This document shows positions 50,946 to 60,585 of a DNA stretch of 64,000 nucleotides, in pieces. This DNA is from an uncultured Alphaproteobacteria bacterium (GTDB lineage: Bacteria > Pseudomonadota > Alphaproteobacteria > RF32 > CAG-239): assembly GCA_910577095.1 (NCBI GenBank), contig CAJTLY010000004.1, positions 60,572-124,571 on the forward strand. Reading direction: 5' to 3'. The stretch's first letter is position 1, and each line of letters starts with the position of its first letter. Made by a program: the position numbers and the translations under genes. The notes below the pieces were generated by a model. That model worked only from the letters and a program-made list of their open reading frames with translations. It made no database searches and was not told the DNA's origin.

Positions 50946-53900
50946 TTTTGCCTCCCTGCCCGTCATCAAGAGTAATACCGTCCGCCAACTTCGGATCCGG
51001 CTTAAACTTGTAGCCGCCCGACCATTCCTTAATTTGTTCAAATAAAGCAAAATATGCCGGAATAAAAATGATGCCGATCACGGTTGCCGCAATCATACCG
51101 TAAAAGACCGAAGTTCCGATTGCAATCTGACTTGAAGCGCCGGCGCCTTTGGCAATAATCATCGGAAACACGCCCAAAATAAACGTGAGCGCGGTCATCA
51201 ACACCGCCCGAAAACGTTCCGACGCCCCTTTGACCGACGCTTCCAGAATACTGGCGCCGTCTTCCCGGTAAGCTTTGGTAAACTCCACGATCAAAATCGC
51301 GTTTTTGGCCGCCAGGCCAATCAACATAACCAAACCGAGCTGGGCATAAATACTCAGCGGCTGTCCCATCAAATGCAATCCGGCCAACGCGCCCAAAATA
51401 GCAAAAATTGTCGAAAACATGACCGAAAAAGCCAGCATCCAGCTTTCGTAAAGCGCCACCAAAAACAAATAACAAAAAACCAGTGCCAGCATAATCAGAA
51501 AAATAACCAGCCCCGAGGCTTCCACTTCTTGCAGACTCAAGCCGGTCCATGCAATCGTATATTCGGTGGGCGAAAGCGTTTCCCGTGCCGTTTTCTCAAC
51601 GGCGTCAATCGCGGTTCCGGTACTGACGCCACTGGCCACTTCGGCAGTTACCGACGCGTCGGTATACTGGTTATAACGTTTAATAATCTTGGGCATCATT
51701 ACCGTCCTCACATCGGCAAAACTGCCGATACGGATCATCTGCCCGCTGCCGGAACGCACATACATGTTCTTCACGTCTTCAATCTTGCCGCGATACGTAT
51801 AATCGGCCTGAATAATCACTTTGTTCACCTGTCCGGTCAACGTAATATTGTTGACATAACGCGAACCGAGATTGTTTTGCAGAGTCTCAAACAGTTCCGC
51901 CACCTGAATTCCATACGCTTCAAGTTTAGTCCGGTCGATGTCCAAATAAAGGTGCGGCGCATCGGCGGTATAAACGCTGAAGGCATAGGCCAGCGAAGGA
52001 TCACTGTTCAGCTTGCCCAAAAACTGCTGCAAATGTTCAAACATCTGGTTGGAACTGGTCTCCTGGTTAACCGCCAGAAACTCCAACGACAAACCGCTGC
52101 TGTTGCCGATCCCCGGAATCGCCGGCGGAGCAAAGAAATTAAGGCTGACATCGTTGCGTCCGGCAAATTTCCGCGTTAATTCCGCCGTAATCGACTCAAT
52201 CGACAACTGCGGTGAAGTTCGTTGTGCCCATGGCTTGAGACCGATAACGCCCATCGCGACGTTTTCGCCGGCACCGCCCAACAGGCTGTACCCGGCCACG
52301 CTGATAAAATACTGCACTCCGTCAACCTTCATTGCCCCGTCGGCAATTTGTGCCAACACCCGGTTGGTCTGATTGATGCTTGCGGTATCGGGCAATTGCA
52401 GGTTGGCAAAAACAATACCCTGATCTTCTTCGGGCAAAAAAGAGGTCGGCGTCAGCTTAAACCCGACCGCCAGCACCGCAATCGTTATCGCGGTTACAAC
52501 CACGGTTACCATAAGCTTGGAAGAAAAATACTTAACCGCACCCAAATATTTTTCTTTGCCGCGATCAATCACGTCGTCAAACCATTTGAAAAAACCGCGC
52601 GGCTGTTCCTGCTTGTCGCCGCGCAGAAAAATAGCGCACAACGACGGACTGAGCGTCAGTGCATTAAACGCCGAAAAAACAATTGAAGTGGCAATCGTCA
52701 CCGCAAACTGCTGATAAATCTTACCGGTAATTCCGGCCATCAGTCCGACCGGCACAAAAATCGACAACAAAACAAAAGTGGTGGCAATGATGGCGCTGCC
52801 GATCTGCTGCATCGCCTTGATCGCGGCGCTGTGAGAGTCCATTTTTTCATATACCATCAAATACTGTACCCGTTCCACGACGATGATCGCATCGTCAACC
52901 ACCAGCCCGATCGCCAAAATCATCGCAAACAAAGTTAAGATATTGATGTCAAAGCCCAACGCATAAATCACAGCAAAGGTTGCGATCAGCGAGACCGGAA
53001 TTGTAATCAGCGGAATCAGGGTTGTTTTGGCTTTTTGCAAAAAGATGTAAGTGACCAACACCACCAGAGCAAAAGTAATGATCAGGGTTTCGATAATTCC
53101 GGCAATCGAAGAACGAACGTACAGGGTCGAATCGTAAGCCACCTTCAACTCCATGTCACCGCCGAACGTCTTTTGCAGCGCCGTAATTTCTTTGCCGACG
53201 TTATTCATAATATCCAACGAATTTGAACCCGGAGTCTGGCTCAAAGCCATAATCACCGCCGGTGCATTGTCAAACTTGGCGTTCATCGCATAGGTGTCGG
53301 CGCCGAGTTCAATCCGGGAGACGTCCTTTAAGCGGACAATTCCGCCGTTTTCAGAAGTGGCGACCACAATATTGTTAAAATCGTCAACCGTATTAAGCAA
53401 ACCTTCGGCGGTCAGCGACAACACGAGGTTGGTTCCCTGCGGGCTGGGTGCGGTACCGATACCGCCGACCGAGGCCTGAACATTCTGGCTTTTGATGATA
53501 TTGACAATATCCGAACTGTTGAGTCCGAGCGACGAAATTTTTTCGGCATTCAGCCAGATTCGCATACTGTACTGCGGACCGAAAATCTGCACATTGCCGA
53601 TCCCGTTCACTCGTGACAGCGGATTTTTCAAATAAGCGTAAGCATAGTTGCTCAAATACAAATCGTCATAAGTGTTCTGCGGCGATCGCAACGCCAGCAG
53701 CGCCAGCATGTTCGACATCTCGGTCGTGACTTCCAGCCCTTCCTGCTGTACGATATCCGGCAATTGCGACATCACCTGCTGGATACGGTTCTGTACTTTC
53801 ACCTGCGCAATATCGGGATCGGTGCCGATGTTGAAAGTAATTGTCAATTTGTAACTGCCGTCGTCATTGGAGCTGGAAGTCATATACAGCATATTCTCCA

Positions 53901-54117
53901 CCCCGTTGATCTGGTTTTCGATCGGCACCGCCACCGTATCGACCACCACTTGGGCGCCGGCCCCCGGATACGACGTGCTGACGACGATTTGCGGCGGCGT
54001 TATCTGCGGATACTGAGAAACCGGCAGCACCGCAATCGCCAGTATGCCGAGCAAAATCATGATAATAGAAACCACGCCGGCAAAACGCGGCCGGTCAATA
54101 AAATACTCCGAAAACAT
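50938..54117 (-). CDS. RND efflux inner-membrane transporter (HAE1 type)
   Basis: Proton-driven drug exporter of the AcrB/MexF type. 1059 residues, normal length. SEYFIDRPRFAGVVSIIMIL is TM1, AGAQVVVDTVAVPIENQING and DPDIAQVKVQNRIQ belong to the porter domain, GLVVDDAIIVVERVQ holds the proton-relay Asp pair in TM4 (about 407-408) and GLAAKNAILIVEF the TM10 lysine. Twelve membrane spans in two repeats. The start overlaps the stop of the fusion-protein gene by one base. Substrates cannot be told from sequence. Confidence 0.96.
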   Translation of the reverse strand: MFSEYFIDRPRFAGVVSIIMILLGILAIAVLPVSQYPQITPPQIVVSTSYPGAGAQVVVDTVAVPIENQINGVENMLYMTSSSNDDGSYKLTITFNIGTDPDIAQVKVQNRIQQVMSQLPDIVQQEGLEVTTEMSNMLALLALRSPQNTYDDLYLSNYAYAYLKNPLSRVNGIGNVQIFGPQYSMRIWLNAEKISSLGLNSSDIVNIIKSQNVQASVGGIGTAPSPQGTNLVLSLTAEGLLNTVDDFNNIVVATSENGGIVRLKDVSRIELGADTYAMNAKFDNAPAVIMALSQTPGSNSLDIMNNVGKEITALQKTFGGDMELKVAYDSTLYVRSSIAGIIETLIITFALVVLVTYIFLQKAKTTLIPLITIPVSLIATFAVIYALGFDINILTLFAMILAIGLVVDDAIIVVERVQYLMVYEKMDSHSAAIKAMQQIGSAIIATTFVLLSIFVPVGLMAGITGKIYQQFAVTIATSIVFSAFNALTLSPSLCAIFLRGDKQEQPRGFFKWFDDVIDRGKEKYLGAVKYFSSKLMVTVVVTAITIAVLAVGFKLTPTSFLPEEDQGIVFANLQLPDTASINQTNRVLAQIADGAMKVDGVQYFISVAGYSLLGGAGENVAMGVIGLKPWAQRTSPQLSIESITAELTRKFAGRNDVSLNFFAPPAIPGIGNSSGLSLEFLAVNQETSSNQMFEHLQQFLGKLNSDPSLAYAFSVYTADAPHLYLDIDRTKLEAYGIQVAELFETLQNNLGSRYVNNITLTGQVNKVIIQADYTYRGKIEDVKNMYVRSGSGQMIRIGSFADVRTVMMPKIIKRYNQYTDASVTAEVASGVSTGTAIDAVEKTARETLSPTEYTIAWTGLSLQEVEASGLVIFLIMLALVFCYLFLVALYESWMLAFSVMFSTIFAILGALAGLHLMGQPLSIYAQLGLVMLIGLAAKNAILIVEFTKAYREDGASILEASVKGASERFRAVLMTALTFILGVFPMIIAKGAGASSQIAIGTSVFYGMIAATVIGIIFIPAYFALFEQIKEWSGGYKFKPDPKLADGITLDDGQGGKNE

Positions 54118-55265
54118 CAGTTTTTCTCCTCTGCCGCGGCGGCGCTTTTCAACGTGATTTTAAATTTTCCGGCCTCGTCTTGCGAATTCATGCGGTCGAG
54201 AACAATGTTGTCACCGGGCTTAAACGTATTTTTCAAAACATAGTTGTTATTTCCGTATTCGCTTAAGATTTCAGCCTTTACCTTACTGATACGGTCACCG
54301 TCCGCCACATAAACATAATTGCCGTCCGGTTCAAGGCAGACCAGATTTTTGCGTACCACGATTCCGCGATATTTCTTTTCAACCAGAACATCAACATACG
54401 CATTGGCCACCAGCAGCTTGTCGGGATTGGCAAAATCGGCATAAACAGCTATTGAATTGGTCGCCCGGTCGATCTGATTATCGGCATAGCGGAATTCTCC
54501 CGCCTGCGGATAAATCTTTCCGTCTGCCAGTTTCAGTCGGATTTTTTCACCCTCAAACATCTCGGCGCGTCCGGCCTCGTCCAGATAATCCTTATCGGTA
54601 ATCGAAAACACCACCCGGATCGGATTGTACTGAATCACCGACAGCAAAACGTTTTGCGGCGAAACATAATCGCCGACCGAAAGTGCAACGTCACCAACCA
54701 CCCCGTCAATGGTTGCCTTGACAATCGTATAATTGTAATTGACTTCGGCCTGCATACGGGACGCTTCAGCCTGAGACAAAGCGGCCTGCGCCGATAAGTA
54801 AGAGGCTTTGGCATTATCAATTTCGGTCTTGGAAACGGCCCGCGTTCCCGCTTTTTGTATCCTCTGATAATAAACGTCGCTGTTATTGTAGGTTGCCTGA
54901 GCCTGAGCAACCGATGCCGCCGCCGCATCCAACTGCGCTTTGTACTCGGCCTGGTTGATAATCAGCAAAACGTCGCCCGACTTCACCTCCGAACCGCCTT
55001 TTACTTTGATATCATCAATAAAACCGCTGATATACGGCCGCACGCTGACATCGTTTATCGGCGTCACATAACCGATATAACCCTTGTCGACCGTCACTTC
55101 GCGTTCGGCCAGCGGCGCGGCGGAAACAGTCCGTTCCGCAGCCTCCGGTTGCGGTTCGGGCGTTTTTTGATAATGATGCCATCCCCAATATCCGATTACG
55201 ATCAGTACTGCAAAAAGTAAAACAGAGAACCAGCTGGTATCTTTTTTTCCACCGTTTTCGTTCAT
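54117..55265 (-). CDS. RND efflux membrane fusion protein
   Basis: Periplasmic adaptor linking the pump and the channel. 382 residues from ATG 55265; AAGGA stands nine bases upstream of it, while ATG 55274 would overlap the ribosome site. One N-terminal membrane helix (about 11-30, WFSVLLFAVLIVIGYWGW) anchors it. VRPYISGFIDDIKVKGGSEV is the lipoyl half, followed by a hairpin coiled coil (about 100-190) and the beta-barrel with IRVVFSITDKDY. First gene of the operon; no TetR or other local regulator is seen, and it diverges from the dcw cluster. Confidence 0.93.
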   Translation of the reverse strand: MNENGGKKDTSWFSVLLFAVLIVIGYWGWHHYQKTPEPQPEAAERTVSAAPLAEREVTVDKGYIGYVTPINDVSVRPYISGFIDDIKVKGGSEVKSGDVLLIINQAEYKAQLDAAAASVAQAQATYNNSDVYYQRIQKAGTRAVSKTEIDNAKASYLSAQAALSQAEASRMQAEVNYNYTIVKATIDGVVGDVALSVGDYVSPQNVLLSVIQYNPIRVVFSITDKDYLDEAGRAEMFEGEKIRLKLADGKIYPQAGEFRYADNQIDRATNSIAVYADFANPDKLLVANAYVDVLVEKKYRGIVVRKNLVCLEPDGNYVYVADGDRISKVKAEILSEYGNNNYVLKNTFKPGDNIVLDRMNSQDEAGKFKITLKSAAAAEEKN

Positions 55266-55428
55266 CAGACGCATTCCTTCAATTTGCTAATTTATAACTA
55301 AAATATAAATAATGAAGGCAAATGCTAATTCAAGACGCTTCCGGTCAAAAATATCCCTGCATTTTAATTAATTTTTTATATATTTTCTCTATTTTGTAAG
55401 AAAAACTCTTTTTCATGGAAAAGTATCG

Positions 55429-56478
55429 ATGTTTACCGTTTTATTTTCGCTCGATCCGTTGATTGCCCTCCGGATTTTTCTGGCATTTTTGACTGCTTTT
55501 GCAATTGTCACCGGTTGCGGCAACCGTTTTATCGCATGGCTGCACGCCCACCAGAATCAGGGACAGCCGATTCGCGAAAACGGACCGCAAAGCCATTTGC
55601 TCACCAAAAAAGGAACCCCAACCATGGGCGGCATCCTGATCGTTGCCGCAATCGCGACAGCTGCCCTTTTATGGGCCGATCTCGCCAACGTCTTTGTGTG
55701 GCTGTGTTTGGCGGTTCTGCTCGTTTTTGGATTGACCGGCTTTGCCGACGATTATGTCAAAGTCAAAAAACATACGCCCGACGCGATGACAGCAAAAATG
55801 AAACTGCTCCTCCAATTTGCCACCGCGCTGGCCGTGGTATGGATTGTGACCGTTCAAACCCCGCCAAGCGTACGGTTTGGTGTTACCGTCCCCTATTTTC
55901 ACGGTCTGCTTAATCTGGGCTGGTTCTATCTTCCGTTTGCGATGATTGTTATCGCCGGCGCCTCCAACGCCGTCAACCTCAGTGACGGATTGGACGGGCT
56001 GGCCGGCGGGCTTTCGCTGATTGCCTTTGCCGCATTCGCCCTGATTGCCTTTGTCACCGGCATTCCGGCCATGAATACGGTTTCCGGCGTTTTCATTCCC
56101 GGCACCGTCGAAGTCGCGGTCATATGCAGCGCCGCCGTCGGGGCCTGTCTCGGTTTTTTATGGTTTAATTGCGCGCCGGCCAAAGTATTCATGGGCGACA
56201 CCGGCTCGTTGGCGCTGGGCGCTCTTTTGGGCACCGTCGCCGTGATGACCCGTCACGAAATTCTGTTGGCTGTCATCGGCGCGGTATTTGTCGCCGAAGC
56301 CTTGTCGGTGATGATTCAGGTCTTTTGGTATAAACGCACCCAAACCCGGGTTTTTCTGATGGCGCCGATCCATCATCATTTTGAACAAAAAGGATGGAAA
56401 GAAACCACCGTGGTGGTTCGTTTCTGGATTATTGCCGTTGTGGCGGCAACAATCGGCCTGTCATCCTTATTGTTTTAA
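55429..56478 (+). CDS. mraY: Phospho-MurNAc-pentapeptide transferase
   Basis: Integral membrane enzyme making lipid I from UDP-MurNAc-pentapeptide and undecaprenyl phosphate. 349 residues, about ten spans. HLLTKKGTPTMGGILI is the family start, FADDYVKVKKH contains the Asp pair, NLSDGLDGLAGG and KVFMGDTGSLALGA the catalytic/metal loops and APIHHHFEQKGW the His motif. All active-site residues are present. First gene of the division cluster in this window; the next gene is ftsW, so murD is missing between them. Confidence 0.96.
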   Translation: MFTVLFSLDPLIALRIFLAFLTAFAIVTGCGNRFIAWLHAHQNQGQPIRENGPQSHLLTKKGTPTMGGILIVAAIATAALLWADLANVFVWLCLAVLLVFGLTGFADDYVKVKKHTPDAMTAKMKLLLQFATALAVVWIVTVQTPPSVRFGVTVPYFHGLLNLGWFYLPFAMIVIAGASNAVNLSDGLDGLAGGLSLIAFAAFALIAFVTGIPAMNTVSGVFIPGTVEVAVICSAAVGACLGFLWFNCAPAKVFMGDTGSLALGALLGTVAVMTRHEILLAVIGAVFVAEALSVMIQVFWYKRTQTRVFLMAPIHHHFEQKGWKETTVVVRFWIIAVVAATIGLSSLLF

Positions 56479-56491
56479 CCGGAGAACGCCT

Positions 56492-57622
56492 TTGCTGATT
56501 TTTTCGCACAATAACCGCAGCCTTCTTGCCAACTGGTGGTGGACCGTTGACAAAGTTCTGTTGGTTTGTATCAGCATTTTGATTGTTCTCGGCATTTTGC
56601 TTACCTTTTCTGCCAGTCCGGCGGTAGCCACCCGGATCGGATTCGGCAGTTACCACTTTATTAAGCGGCATCTGTTTTTTGCGCCGCTTGCCTATATGGT
56701 GATGATTGCCCTTTCGATGCAAAAGCTCAAATTTATCCGTCGCGCTTCGTTGTTGGGCTACCTGGCAGCAATCGGCTTGGTTATTCTCACCTTTTTCTTC
56801 GGCGAGGCCAACAAAGGCGCTTCTCGCTGGCTGATGATTCTCGGTTTTTCGATTCAGCCGTCCGAATTTGTGAAACCGTTTTTCATCGTCACCGCCGCCT
56901 GGCTTTTTGACGGTCAGAAACAACACCCCGAATTTCCCGGCAATCTCCTCTCGACCGGATTATTTCTGTTTACCGCCTTATTGATTGTCCGCCAGCCCGA
57001 CATCGGTATGACAATGGTTATCACCGCCGTTTGGTTGTTCCAATTTTTCCTGAGCGGTATGCCGCTTTTGCTGCTCGGCGCCGCCGGATTGCTCGGCCTG
57101 GGCGCCGTCATATCGGCTTATTTTATTTTTCCGCATTTCCAAATCCGTATTCATCAGTTCCTCGCTTCCGGCGGTGAACTGAGCTATCAGGTCAAAAAAT
57201 CGCTCGAGGCTTTTCAAAGCGGCAGCCTGTTCGGACGCGGTCCCGGCGAAGGAATCGTTCGTTCCGCCATCCCCGACGCCCATACCGACTTCATTTATGC
57301 GGTCGCTGCCGAAGAATACGGCGTTTTCCTGTGCCTGAGCATTATTGCGCTCTATACCGTAATTGTGATTCGAACCATGATTATCTCCTGCAAAGACAAT
57401 AACTTGTTTATTATCTTATCTGCTTCTGGACTGGCTGCTTCTTTCGGATTACAATCCATTATCAATATGGCTTCAACCCTGCACCTGATGCCGACCAAAG
57501 GAATGACGCTGCCCTTTATTTCCTACGGCGGTTCTTCGATTATCGCCACCGCCGTCGGCATGGGAATGCTGCTTGCCATTACTCGTAAAAACGTTCATGC
57601 GGAGGATAAAGATGACATCTAA
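56492..57622 (+). CDS. ftsW: Septal peptidoglycan polymerase FtsW
   Basis: SEDS glycosyltransferase that works with FtsI at the septum. 376 residues from TTG 56492, with GGAG seven bases upstream; the frame is open into mraY but this TTG fits the ribosome site. About ten spans; IQPSEFVKPFFIV, FGRGPGEGIVRSAIPDAHTD (the conserved large loop) and LPFISYGGSSIIATAVGMG are the family blocks. The stop lies within murG, 11 bases overlapped, showing translational coupling. Confidence 0.94.
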   Translation: MLIFSHNNRSLLANWWWTVDKVLLVCISILIVLGILLTFSASPAVATRIGFGSYHFIKRHLFFAPLAYMVMIALSMQKLKFIRRASLLGYLAAIGLVILTFFFGEANKGASRWLMILGFSIQPSEFVKPFFIVTAAWLFDGQKQHPEFPGNLLSTGLFLFTALLIVRQPDIGMTMVITAVWLFQFFLSGMPLLLLGAAGLLGLGAVISAYFIFPHFQIRIHQFLASGGELSYQVKKSLEAFQSGSLFGRGPGEGIVRSAIPDAHTDFIYAVAAEEYGVFLCLSIIALYTVIVIRTMIISCKDNNLFIILSASGLAASFGLQSIINMASTLHLMPTKGMTLPFISYGGSSIIATAVGMGMLLAITRKNVHAEDKDDI

Positions 57623-58751
57623 ACACAAAAGTAAAAAGAAACCGCTGATCATTCTCACCGCCGGCGGTACCGGAGGACATGTTTATCCTGCCGAAGCTCT
57701 GGCCGAAGAACTTACCCGCCGCAAATATCGGCTGATGCTGGTCACCGATCAGCGCGGACGCAACAATTACCGCGGCCGTTTGGGCGAAATCCCCAACCAC
57801 GCGGTCTGGGCCGGTGCCTTAATGGGCAAATCCAAATGGTTTAAAATCAAAAGCCTGTTCAAAACCGCCGTCGGCGTCCTGCAATCGATGTGGATTATTC
57901 TCAAAAACCGGCCCGCTTGCGTCGTCGGTTTCGGCGGTTATGCTTCTTTTCCCTGCTCAATGGCCGCTATTTTGCTCGGTACAGATCTGATTGTTCACGA
58001 ACAAAATTCGGTAATGAGCCGCACCAACCGTTTTCTGGGACGCTATGCGACCGTGGTAGCTTCCAGTTTCAAAAAAACCAAATATGCTCCCGGCGGCCGC
58101 AAAACCGTCCTGACCGGCATGCCGGTTCGCAAGGCCATCAGCGAACTCTACAGCGCCCCCTACCCCAAGGTCGGCAAAACGCTGCCGTTCCATATCCTGG
58201 TTCTCGGCGGCTCTCAGGGGGCCAAGATTTTTTCCGAAGTTATTCCGCAAGCCGTCAAAGACCTTGAGACCAAACAACAAAAAAGAATTGTCATGGTTCA
58301 ACAATGTCGGCGCGAAGACCTTGACGAAGTCAGCCATGCCTATCAAGATGCCAAATGTTCGCTGACACTCTCCCATTTTTTTGACAATATGCCGGAACTG
58401 TACGCTCAAACCCACCTCATCATTTCGCGTTCCGGCGCCTCGTCGGTATGTGAAATCGCCGCCGCCGGCGTGCCTTCGTTACTGGTACCGCTGCCAACCG
58501 CCGCCGATGACCACCAAACTTCAAACGCCGCCGAGTTCAAATCAACTCACAGCGGTTTTGTCATCGCGCAGAAAGATTTTACCCCGGCGGCTCTTACCGC
58601 GATTTTAAATGACGTGATGCAAAATCCGCAGTTGCTTAAAACAATGTCGGAAAACACGAAGAAATTTGCGATTACCGACGCCGCCGTCCGATTGGCCAAC
58701 CTGATCGAAAACAAAATTGCCGTCACGGGCAAAAAAACGGCGGAGAAATAA
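57612..58751 (+). CDS. murG: UDP-GlcNAc transferase MurG (lipid II synthesis)
   Basis: Peripheral membrane glycosyltransferase converting lipid I to lipid II. 379 residues from ATG 57612, after GGAGGAT. LTAGGTGGHVYPAEALAEEL is the N-terminal G-loop, VVGFGGYASFP the second, HEQNSVMSRTNR the acceptor side, VLGGSQGAKIFSE and ISRSGASSVCEIAAAGVPSL the UDP-GlcNAc site. Length slightly above average. The usual next gene murC is absent; murB starts one base after the stop. Confidence 0.95.
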   Translation: MTSKHKSKKKPLIILTAGGTGGHVYPAEALAEELTRRKYRLMLVTDQRGRNNYRGRLGEIPNHAVWAGALMGKSKWFKIKSLFKTAVGVLQSMWIILKNRPACVVGFGGYASFPCSMAAILLGTDLIVHEQNSVMSRTNRFLGRYATVVASSFKKTKYAPGGRKTVLTGMPVRKAISELYSAPYPKVGKTLPFHILVLGGSQGAKIFSEVIPQAVKDLETKQQKRIVMVQQCRREDLDEVSHAYQDAKCSLTLSHFFDNMPELYAQTHLIISRSGASSVCEIAAAGVPSLLVPLPTAADDHQTSNAAEFKSTHSGFVIAQKDFTPAALTAILNDVMQNPQLLKTMSENTKKFAITDAAVRLANLIENKIAVTGKKTAEK

Positions 58752-58752
58752 C

Positions 58753-59685
58753 ATGTTTCGATTTCGTCTTAAATTTTTAAACCGTGATCCGCTGATCAAA
58801 ATGTTGCCGGAAGTACGCGGCCGCTATCTTCGCAATATCAGTCTTTCCCGCCATACCTGGTTTGGAGTCGGCGGCGAAGCGGAGATCATGTATATTCCCG
58901 AGGATACCGACGATCTGATCCACTTTCTGCGCCATAAACCGCGCAATGTTCCGGTCTGCCTGATCGGCGGCGGTTCCAACCTGTTGGTCCGTGACGGCGG
59001 TGTTCCCGGCGTCGTCATCAAACTCGATCACCCCAACTTCAAAAAAGTAACGGCAGGAGACGGCATCATCACCTGCGGCGCCGGTTTCCGCAACGCCGAT
59101 TTGAAAAAACATTTGCTGAAACACCGGCTGGGCGGGTTGGAATTTCTCTGCTCCATTCCCGGAGTCATCGGCGGTTCGGTTAAGACCAACGCCGGCTGTT
59201 TCGGCCGTGAAGTCAAAGACGTGATGCAAAGCGCCCAGATCATCAACGGCGAAGGCAAAATAAAAACCGTCGATGCGGCAGATCTCGGATTATCGTATCG
59301 CAGCAGCCTGTTCCCCGACGATTGGATCATCCTGTCAATTACCTTCAAAACCGAATCTTCCTCGGCCGAAGAAATCAACCGAATTCTTGAACAACACAAA
59401 AATTATCGTAAAGCACACCAGCCTTATAACCAGAAAACGGCCGGTTCCACTTTTAAAAATCCCGAAGGCTTGCGCGCATGGGAATTGATAAAGAAATCCG
59501 GCTGTGCCGACCTTCGGGTCGGCGGCGCCAAAGTTTCCGAAAAACACTGCAACTTTCTGATCAATACCGGCTCTGCCACCGCCAAAGACATTGAAACGTT
59601 GGGAGAAATGATTATTCAAAAAGTAAAACAGGAAACCTGTATCACCTTGGAATGGGAAATTAAACGACTGGGAATTGAAAAATAG
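58753..59685 (+). CDS. murB: UDP-N-acetylenolpyruvoylglucosamine reductase
   Basis: FAD/NADPH enzyme making UDP-MurNAc. 310 residues from ATG 58753. LIGGGSNLLVRDGGVPG binds FAD diphosphate, IPGVIGGSVKTNAGCFGREV the isoalloxazine side, LGLSYRSSLF follows and KTAGSTFKNPEGLRAWELI holds the catalytic serine. SEKHCNFLINTGSATAKDI is the end of the core. The ribosome site (CGGAGAAATAAC) lies in the end of murG. ddl, usual in this position, is absent; ftsQ starts two bases later. Confidence 0.95.
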   Translation: MFRFRLKFLNRDPLIKMLPEVRGRYLRNISLSRHTWFGVGGEAEIMYIPEDTDDLIHFLRHKPRNVPVCLIGGGSNLLVRDGGVPGVVIKLDHPNFKKVTAGDGIITCGAGFRNADLKKHLLKHRLGGLEFLCSIPGVIGGSVKTNAGCFGREVKDVMQSAQIINGEGKIKTVDAADLGLSYRSSLFPDDWIILSITFKTESSSAEEINRILEQHKNYRKAHQPYNQKTAGSTFKNPEGLRAWELIKKSGCADLRVGGAKVSEKHCNFLINTGSATAKDIETLGEMIIQKVKQETCITLEWEIKRLGIEK

Positions 59686-59687
59686 CC

Positions 59688-60566
59688 ATGGTTGTCACAA
59701 CTGCAACAGCCGCCGCGCCGGCCGCACCGGCAGCTCCCGGCAAAAAAGTCTATCTGCCCCGGCTCTGGCCTTATCGCCTGATCGGCAATCTCTTGTTGTT
59801 CGTTTTGCTTGGCCTTGCCGCGATGGGAATCATTATTGTGAAAAACAATCTGGTGACCCAAAAACTCAATTCGCTGTCCGACTACTTTTACAGCGTCACT
59901 TCTTATCTCGGCTTCACGGTTGACGACATTCTGGTTTTCGGCCGCAATAAAACCGCGATTGAAGAAATCCACAATATTGTCAACACCCGCCGCGGCGACA
60001 ATATTCTCAATCTTGATATCCGGCAAATCAAAACCGACCTTGAACAGCTTCCGTGGGTTAAATCCGCCACGGTCAGCCGCTCCTACCTGCCCAACATTGT
60101 CAAAATTACCCTGCATGAACGTCAGGTCCGTTCGCTGTGGCAAATCAACAACCGTTTTTATCCCATCGATACCGACGGTTCGGTCATCCATACCGATTTT
60201 GTTCCTTCGCATCCGATGCTGCTGATCATCGGCAAAGGCGCGCCGGAACATCTGAACCGATTGCTGGAGGTTATTTCCGGCGACAACGAGCTTTACCCGC
60301 GTATCAAAGTGGCCAACTTTATCTCCGGACGCCGCTGGAATTTGATTTTGGACGACATCGAAAACGGCATCACGGTCAAAATGCCGCACGAAGAAATGGA
60401 CAAAGCGTGGAAAAAATTACTAAAATTAAACAAAACTCAGGGACTTCTTAAACGTAAATTAACCATCATTGATTTAAGATTCGGCAATAAAGTTTTGGTA
60501 AAACCGCGCAAAGCCTCCGACGAAGAACGGATTGAGCTGCGCCGTTGGGAAGAAAGTAATATTTGA
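59688..60566 (+). CDS. ftsQ: Cell division protein FtsQ
   Basis: Bitopic divisome scaffold protein that joins FtsB/FtsL. 292 residues: an Ala/Pro-rich cytoplasmic tail (about 1-20, TATAAAPAAPAAPG), one membrane helix (about 37-57), then a POTRA domain (FTVDDILVFGRNKTAIEEIH; LPWVKSATVSRSYLPN) and the beta domain (LHERQVRSLWQINNRFYPID). Sequence in this family is weakly conserved, but the POTRA pattern and place between murB and ftsA decide it. Confidence 0.9.
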   Translation: MVVTTATAAAPAAPAAPGKKVYLPRLWPYRLIGNLLLFVLLGLAAMGIIIVKNNLVTQKLNSLSDYFYSVTSYLGFTVDDILVFGRNKTAIEEIHNIVNTRRGDNILNLDIRQIKTDLEQLPWVKSATVSRSYLPNIVKITLHERQVRSLWQINNRFYPIDTDGSVIHTDFVPSHPMLLIIGKGAPEHLNRLLEVISGDNELYPRIKVANFISGRRWNLILDDIENGITVKMPHEEMDKAWKKLLKLNKTQGLLKRKLTIIDLRFGNKVLVKPRKASDEERIELRRWEESNI

Positions 60567-60585
60567 CAACGAAAGGCAGACAACA

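Noticed and set aside
55274..55274. ATG 55274 as start of the membrane fusion protein
   Set aside because: The ribosome site AAGGA directly abuts it, leaving no spacing; ATG 55265 has nine bases.
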